Positions 22,701-31,700 of a stretch of DNA of 64,000 nt are shown in pieces (the stretch's first letter is position 1; every line of letters starts with the position of its first letter). Source of the DNA: Heliocidaris erythrogramma (lineage: Eukaryota > Echinodermata > Echinoidea > Camarodonta > Echinometridae); the NCBI GenBank assembly GCA_025617745.1, contig CM046859.1:30214744-30278743 (forward strand), in the 5' to 3' direction. The notes below the pieces were generated by a model that did no database searches, was not told the DNA's origin, and saw nothing but the letters and a program-made list of their open reading frames with translations. The translations under genes were made by a program, and so were the position numbers.

Positions 22701-25700
22701 TACATACCCATGCCATTGAAATGACAGATGCCTAAAACCACTTATGTCCTGTCAAACCAAATGGATTGTCTCACCAGGTACAGCTGCTTTATCTGAAGGA
22801 AACCACTTCTGAAAGACATTGGTTCGGATCCGCCTCGACTCACACATGACGACCTTCTTGCTGAGGCATTCTTCAAGGCTAAGGAAGTGAAGACAGGCAT
22901 CCTCCGGGCAAGCTTGCTTCCCATGGGCCAGGCAGCGGCGGTTGCAGGGGCAGGCGACCACCAGCTGGTAACGGACTCTCTTCATGCACAGCTGCCGAAG
23001 GTCAGCCAAGGTGCTGTCCAAAAAGTGACGGACCTGCGAAAGGAAACAACACCATGTACATGTACATGTACCCCAACAAATTAAAGTTAGTGCATTGCAG
23101 ATTTCTCTGACCAGTTTCACCAGCATAAAAGCTAAACCCATAGCAGACTGAGGCAACTCAACTCCCATTTCAATGTCTCATACTATTTGGGAGCATTTTA
23201 ACTAGACACATGTACAGGTACAAAGTATTTCTGCAGGAGATTTGTTAGATTTTCATCTTTATAAATTCCTAGTGTCAATAATCTCATGGTGACTCAACGA
23301 AAATAGGTACAGACTGTGCAGAAATTGTATTTGCTCTTTCTGCCCATGCATTTGGAATACTTCTTAATGTTCTTAATTACAATAATTGTAACATGCCAAT
23401 TAACCACGAAATGTAGAATTTGTCCTCAATAAATTAGCAGAAACCATACCTTGGCACATGCCTCCTGACTGGCCTGCTCCAGTTTAGCTGCATCTGTTCT
23501 CTGCTCTTCAGCATCATAGATGTCAACACTCAATACCATGACCTATGATATCAAGAACATTCTATGTAAATACTTCAGCAAACTCTGATGTTCCCTGTTT
23601 AAGTACCGTATTTTCCCGCGTAAAGGCCACATCCCAACTTTGACAACTCATTTGGGAGAAAAAAAAACAGTATGTGCAGAGTTTCCCCACTTTGAAAGTT
23701 TAAGTACGCACAAAACTACATGTATCAAACTGTGAATGCAACTTGAAAACTGAGGCACAATCACAAACAAAATTGGAAAGGAAATGTTTCCACTACTCAA
23801 AAAAAAAATTGTTTTTAAGATATCTTACATGGGTGCATATTCCATCAAAAGTTCATTGTTTGTACATGATTTTCAGGAAAAATTTAGTGTTGATTAAATT
23901 TTGATAATTCCAAAACATCACATTGTCATGAACTCACAATTCAGGAAAAAAACTTCTAGACACTTTCTTTTACCATGATATTGCTCGACCAATAGTCTAA
24001 ATAAGCTTTAAGATTAAAGCAACTTGTTTCATGCCTCACAATATCTACCTTTATTCTGGCTAGTCTAGCAGGTGCCATTTCTAGAAGGGCATCGTGTTCC
24101 GTGTTGAGAAAGAAGCGGGTTTGTCTGAAGAAGAGCCGTGGCTCCCTGCCTCCTTGCTCCTGGCTCCAGCGTACCGCTCTGGTCAAAATGCGATGGAACA
24201 GACCATCTAGCAGAAAGCAAGTACAATGCATATTTTATGATCAATTCTATGAAGTCCTTTGAAAGACAATTATTCTGTGCCACTAAGATATTGAGTCATG
24301 GTCATGAATGAACTTTCAAGTGACAAATTTTGACTAAGATATATACTTTTTTTCATTGTTAATTTGGGTATAAATATATCCCATGGGAATAAACTTCCCA
24401 ATGATGATACCTGCTTGATGAAGAAAGAAAAAATCTTAGCCATTTGTGGCCTTAACCCTTTCATTTCCTTATATTTTTTAGAGCTCTGAATCAAAAGTTA
24501 TTGAGCCAAACAAAAAAATGTGGTCAATTGTCTTGAATTGTCATCATGGCTGTAGCCAAGGTTACAGTAGTAGTTTGCAGGCACCTTTAACACCCGGCCC
24601 CTGGGACAGACACATTTGTGTATGTTTGCAATAGGTGCGTATAGCCATTATTATGATGATTACTACATCATTTTGAAAATTGATAAAACAGTGCCTGTCT
24701 CGCTGCCATACTCACCTGGGAGAAAGCCATTGAAAGTAATGTAGAAGGCCACAGATGCATTGGTTTCAGCCATGAGGTCCTCTTGGTCGGGACATTCCCG
24801 TAATCTTGAAGGCACATAGTAACTTCTCTCTGCTCCAACTCCTGGTGACTGTTCATCAACACCAGGCAGCTAAAACAAAAGAAGGTGACAACAATAATGT
24901 CAGTCTCCAACAACAATTGCTGTGCAGTCATTGTCTAAAATTAGTTGAATTCCTAACTTCAATCCTGGACCAAATACTGTAGCTTACCTTTAACTGAACC
25001 TTAAACCTAACCTACAACCCAAACGCAACCAACACTGTATGCCCAAATCCTGCATCTTTAACAAAATATAGCCAGGAGCAAATGTTATATCACAGTACTC
25101 CCAACATCCGGGTTCTCCCCTAGATGTAACTTTACTGGGGTTTGGAGCTCAGCAACCTGAAAATTACTATGGTTGCCCAAAAAACAATCAAATTTTGCTG
25201 GTGAACAACAGCAGATTTACCAAAATTGTACTTGAAACGGTAACAATGAAGGTTTAGAGATATCTTTTAAATTGCCACCTGACAACTGAGCCACACAGAG
25301 ACTTTCACATTGTTTAACAAGCTTTGGTCAATGGCACACGGGCAAAGTACTGCTAATAACCCTGTATCACATTTACCTCACTGGGTGTCTGCCTCTCACA
25401 CAAGAGATCAAACTTCTCCATGAGTCCAACAAGAACTTCCTTCTGGTCTATCACATCATGCCACATATGGTCCAGGAGCTGGTCTTTTAGGATCCCATAC
25501 TCATCTAGCTTAGTCCAGGCATCCAGGAGCAGTGACCACTAGCAAAAAGAAAAAAAACAATAAAGTAAATCTTGAAACCTGGTGATGAAATTGCATTTCA
25601 ATAGAAACTGACTTAAATTAATTCTGAATTCTATATAACTATAGATGTCTTGTTTGACCAGCAAAATATTAACTAACAGTAACATGCACAAGGAAAACCA

Positions 25701-28700
25701 TATGTGTTCTGAAGCATGGTAGGTACTATATGTATTTTTATTTCCTTACCTTGCTTTGCTTATTTTGAAGTTATATTTATAAATACATTTTATACCAAAA
25801 TCATGTGGCAGATAATTTTTTGTAGTCTTAAATATTAAGTGTAGGTTTTATTTGATTTCTGTAAGAATCAACTTTCCGTTCCTACTGGTACTAAAGATTA
25901 GCCTACCGTACCTTTTAAAATAAAAGATATGAAAAAAACAACTTATGAACAGCTATCTAAAAGTCCTGCAGAACAAGCCCCATATTCCTGTATGGATAAG
26001 CCACAATCGATCAATTAAGGATCACAAAATTTTAGTTTTCCTGTTTTACAGATTGGACACCATTATACCTTATCATCGATGTCCTTGACCGTGATGACCC
26101 TCCTGAAGATGTCTACCAGCCACTGTGGACTCAGGATGACTGTGTTCCTGAGGGAGGTGTCCGAGGCCCCTGGACCCCCATAGTAGATGATCAGCCCTAG
26201 GTCATGGTAGAACTGAAGCATGGTCTGAAGACCAGCTTCAGAACTGATGCCCACAGTGGCTGCTACCTCACTCATCTGTGTAGCACAAGAAAAACACAAA
26301 TTAAAAGTATTTTGTATACACTGCCTCACGAGACTCTGGTTAAATTTATGAACGTAAGGTGACTGCAATAGATCTATTTCCTGATGTACTTATGTACTAA
26401 AAATTTCATGAATTACCGAAGAAAATACTGTATCATACCTCGATCCCATATATATGTTGTATATTATTAAACATACATGTATACATATTTTTTAAAAACC
26501 CTATTCTTTCATCAACGAAGAAGTATATCGAAACATATACATGTACCTTTGATAATCTTTATTATAAAAAAAACCCCCCAAACTGCTGACTAGGGAACTC
26601 AAGAGTAGTCAATTGTGTTTGGTCAATTATAATTGTAAAAATTCATATATGCACATGTATACAATTTATTTTATCCTTTATCAGATTTTCCTGACAATTT
26701 TAATTTCTCTTATTTTTCTGCTTCCACTGAAACCAAATTATCAGAGTGGGCTTCTCCTTCAACATAATTTTCTAGCAACTGTTTAATTTTTCAAAATTTC
26801 CTAACTTACATTGTCTAATGACATGTAGTTGATACCCTGAGAAACCAGATCAGCTACCCGCTGCTGGAACCGAAGCCATCTCAGGGGTATATGCTCTCCC
26901 ATGTAGGGCTCCTTGCTGGCAACTTCTTCCACGTGGTTACGAAGCTTTGCAACCTGACATAGCACCAATAAGAATAGGAAAAATTGAATTTAATCTCCTA
27001 AAATATCCACACAGAATAATTATATAATGTTCTAATGTAATCTCTTACTTTTTGAGTCTGTCTTTTGCTGTAGCTGTTTGTCTTCTCTTTTCAAATCCGT
27101 AATTTTGTAAGCGCTGTGGTACTTTCTGTTTTTAGCACTCTTAAATATGCAATATTATTCTTCTTCTTCTTCTTATTATTATTATATTATTATAACTGCT
27201 TACCGTGGATAGAACAAAGACAGTAACCATGGCTAGGCTTATGTCATTTTATTTTCATGAGGCATTTTCAAAGGCGGTTTACTACATCTACATGTACATC
27301 ATGTCGGAGCACGGCTTATAGAATTAGATGCTATTACCTGTTCATCGTCTCCCTCGTCAATGTTGTTCTCTACTGCATAGAAATTGGGTATGATGTGAGG
27401 TAGATACGGCTTACCCACGAGATTCTGCCGTATCCGTATAAACTTCTCTTCAACCTATATGAAACAATGGAGACAAATGTACATGTACCTCAGCCACTTT
27501 AGCATACTTGGATTTAAACCAGAATTCACACGCAGAATAAACTCAGAGGAAAAGTTTTAACGAGACAGTTCTTCTCAAGTTGAGATCACGAAGATTGATC
27601 CCCTTTAAAGTCATCTGTTTTAATTGTTGAGACCATGCAGCAACACATGGGCTTAGAATATAGAACAAAACAAGTTTGGTAGGGATACAAAAGTTGAACA
27701 AGTATAAGTGCTGAGTGACAAGCATAGAAAAATGAGAGAAATTGAGCCTGTTGAACAGTCCCGACCATGTGTCCAGCAATAAAACACATGGTTTAAGTCA
27801 ATGTGATTTCCAGCGAGTTTATGTTAATTTGTTCCCATCGTGCTGAATTAAACTGGGTCCAGTTTCATAAATCTTGTTTAATATCAATAACAAGTTGCAA
27901 TACCAGTTATAAGCTACTGAAATCCTTGAATCTGATTGGCTGAGAGCAATTTGTCATAGAAATGGAGCAGTTGTTATAGATAATAAGTTTTATGAAACAG
28001 GGTCCTGATCTACTAAACGATAAATAATTCAGAATTCCTGAATCGCTTCTCTATCAAAATGCAATATAATCGTCAGAAAATCAAAACTAAGTTTTAAATG
28101 GAGATTGAATGTGTTTATGACTCACCATCCTGGCTTGTTCCACCAGATCTGAGCTGAGGCTAGCCCTGTGGGTCCCCACCACAAAGATAGGAGGTGAGAG
28201 CATGGTATTATCTAGGGCACTGGTCCTATTCTCTGCCGTGTGGGCATGGATTGAACGCATCCAGAAGTCCATGAAATCCAGATTAGTGAACTCACTCTCA
28301 GCATATTCCACCTGGATGATATAGCGAGTACAAAGAATATCATTCCTTTTTTTTTTATCCCTCAATCCTTGACCTCTTGTGCAATACAAATTAATTAATT
28401 AATGACTTTCTGTCTTTGACAGATTTCACAGATTAACTATTTCATCACTAAAATTTTAGTACTTTGTACTGCAGAATTAAATTTGATGCAACCAACTTTG
28501 GTGTATTAAAAAAATTGAAAATTAATGAATATGTATTTTCTGAACCCATTGACATTACTTAAAATGGTGCATTACCTTAAAATCCTTTAGCCTTTATCAT
28601 ATGTTATTTTAATAATGTTTCAAAATTTGCCTGGATGTACAACAAACAAATACTACCACATGACATGAATGTACATTTGTCAGATATACTTTATATATAT

Positions 28701-31700
28701 TAATTTGTAATTAATTTGATAACACACTTTATGAAAAAATCTGCGATTCAGCTCACAGGCAGCAAATGATTTACATGAAGAAACCATTTTGAATGAATGA
28801 ATGAATTTATTTCATAATACCGCAGAAATCTGCCATGAACATTACAATTGAAAAGTATACATCGTTCAAAATTTCTAATACAGATATCATAATCAATAAC
28901 AATTCCAATGTACATGTAGCCAAAAGTGAAAAATTTACACTAGTCAATAGAAAAAAGCAGTATCATGGGAGAACCTAAGGAAAAGCACAGCTTGTTAAAA
29001 CAGGTTCCCCAATAACAGAGAGAATTACGAAATACATGTATGTAATTATGTATACATATACATATTATATAGCAGTAAAGGGACGAGACAAGACATGTGT
29101 GTAAAAGGAAAAAAAAACAAACAAAAAACACACACACACTAATTTTAAATCAATAATTAGTTATAACTAGATAGAAGTAAACTAGCCCTCACCGAATCAT
29201 CTCCTCTTCGTATTTGAGTTTGCGCTGGAGCGTCAAGATCATGAGTTAAATTGAAGACTATAATATAAACTGCTCTAGATGAAAGAAAGACCTGAAAACA
29301 AGAAGAACACAAATCATAGTGTTATTAGCAGAACTGAGTGTAGTCATATGTATCCTTTCATCTATGGCAATTTGATCTTACATCCTTTCAACTCTTGAAT
29401 GCTGATCAGTTTATCTTTTTATGCTTATAGGCAATTATAGTACTCAGCCAAGCTTGATTATAACTGTATCTAGTTCACAAAGCATTGCATTAACAAGATA
29501 TTTTCTGAAATCTGAAATGTTTTGCACTTTCATAACCTTCTTACTTTTAATTGACCCCTCACTTTCATTACCATGAATTCTAATCGGTTCATCTTTCACG
29601 TCTAAGCATATATTTACCTGAGCAAAGTTTGGTTATAATGGCACCTATCATTCCAAATTTATTGCAATAATGCTACACACATATTTTCTGATATTCTTTT
29701 TACATTTCTATGACCCTGTAATCTACATAAGGTCAGGTACGATAAGTATTAAGGTCACTGAAATGTTCCTGACCTGATGGGTAGTGTAGTAGACAGCTTG
29801 TCCAGCAAAGTCCCATATACTCAAGATGATTTTCTTGGATTCGTCCTGATCCACCGCCTTGTCTTCAAGGAGATCCGTCTTGCCGTCTTCTGCCTCTTTG
29901 AGGAATCTCTCCACTTGGGAGGTCACAAGGTTAAATGTCTCTTCGTCCAGCGACTTGACCAGATCGTCAAGCTGTTCTGCCTCAGCCTCAGTCTGCTCCT
30001 GATTATTGGGAAAATGATGATAATTGATGATAATAACAATAATAACAACGATGATGATGATGACAATATTAACTGCTTCCTTGAGGAGCCTCTCAATCTG
30101 GGAGGTCACAAAGTTAAAGGACTCTTCGTTCAGTGACTTGACCAGATCGTCAAGCTGTTCTGCCTCAGCCTCAGTCTGCTCCCGATTATTGGGAAAATAA
30201 TAATAAATGATGATAATAACAATAACAACGACGAAGATGATGATGACAATATCAACAGCTTCCTTGAGGAGCCTCTCAATCTGGGAGGTCACAAAGTTAA
30301 AGGACTCTCTGTTCAGTGACTTGGCCAGATCCTCAAGCTTGACTGCACTTTAATGAAATTTAATAAAAATTTTCTGCACAATAACTTCTCTAAATGCCTT
30401 GTATCACGTCTGTTGTAACATAAGCATTTTGAGGCAAATCTGAGATATTGCACATCATGGAAATACTGAAAAGGCAAAAATTATTTCTGGTGACTGGGTG
30501 GCATATCACATATACATGTACATCTAGCCTACACACAATTAATGGCTCTACCTGGTCTTCACTAGCATTATCACTGCTGCTGTCTGTGCCACTGGTGATC
30601 CATACATCGTCCTTAGAATCCTCCTTGCTGTGCGAGGAGTCCTCCTGCTGGATGACGGGACTTGAACCCTTGACCTTCTCTTCCTGGGCCCTCTTCTTCT
30701 TCTTCTTCCACAGGACCTTGGCAATATTGAGGCCCAGGGCCTGTGTGTAACTGTCCTGGAGACTTGATGAATTATCTGCAAGGTTCAGGAGATATTGGTC
30801 AGGTACATTTGGTGTTCATTATACAGTATTTGAGGAACAAATTTGACTTTGTCAACTGTCACATTTCTATCACATTTCTATTATCAAAGGTAATGCCTTC
30901 AATGGCTTATTTTAAATTTCATAACACATTTTAAGAATGGGCTGAGCTGTTTTATGCTAAAAAAAAATTTGAAAAGTGCTGTGTACAAACAACTGAGGCA
31001 GCCTTGGAAGTTAAAGGGATACGCCACCAGGTGACCGTGGGGAAAGTCAGGATTGCGTAAGCCCTATTCACTGGTACACAAAGTTTGTGCTTTGAACGTG
31101 TCCATCGGAATCTGAATCTTGCACGAGAGCTCAAGCTCAGGTGAAGTGTGCATTTTGCACGGCGACGAGTCTGTCCGGATCGAGTTTCCGCCCCGCGGGG
31201 CAACGGCATGATCAGGTAACGATCACGGTGCCCTCTCGCGGAATAAAAACGTCCACAATCTGCGGTTGAGTATCCCTTTAAAACCGTTTGGCAGATAACA
31301 TATATATGTACATGAAACTTTGAAATTCCCAAAGTTTCGTTAGATTCTGTACGAATTCCTTTTCCGACATCAGTGGAACTCAAGATCAAATTTAGGGAGT
31401 TAAACATACCAACAGTATTTTTGGACGTCTCTTGTTCCTCTCCTCCTTGCACTTTCCAACCTGTAGCATTCTGGATGTTGATTTCACAAGCATCCATTGT
31501 GTCAATCCCATCTGTGCTTACTTCTCCGGAGTTGTAACTAGAAAATAAGTTAACAAAATAAACAATTCATTCATTCATAATCTACTGTAATAATATATAT
31601 ATATATATATATGACAGAAAATGCCTTGACTTTAGCAGCGTATGGCATACTCCATTTCTACAAAGGTAGCTACATGTACTTGCCCACAGCCCCCAGGCGC

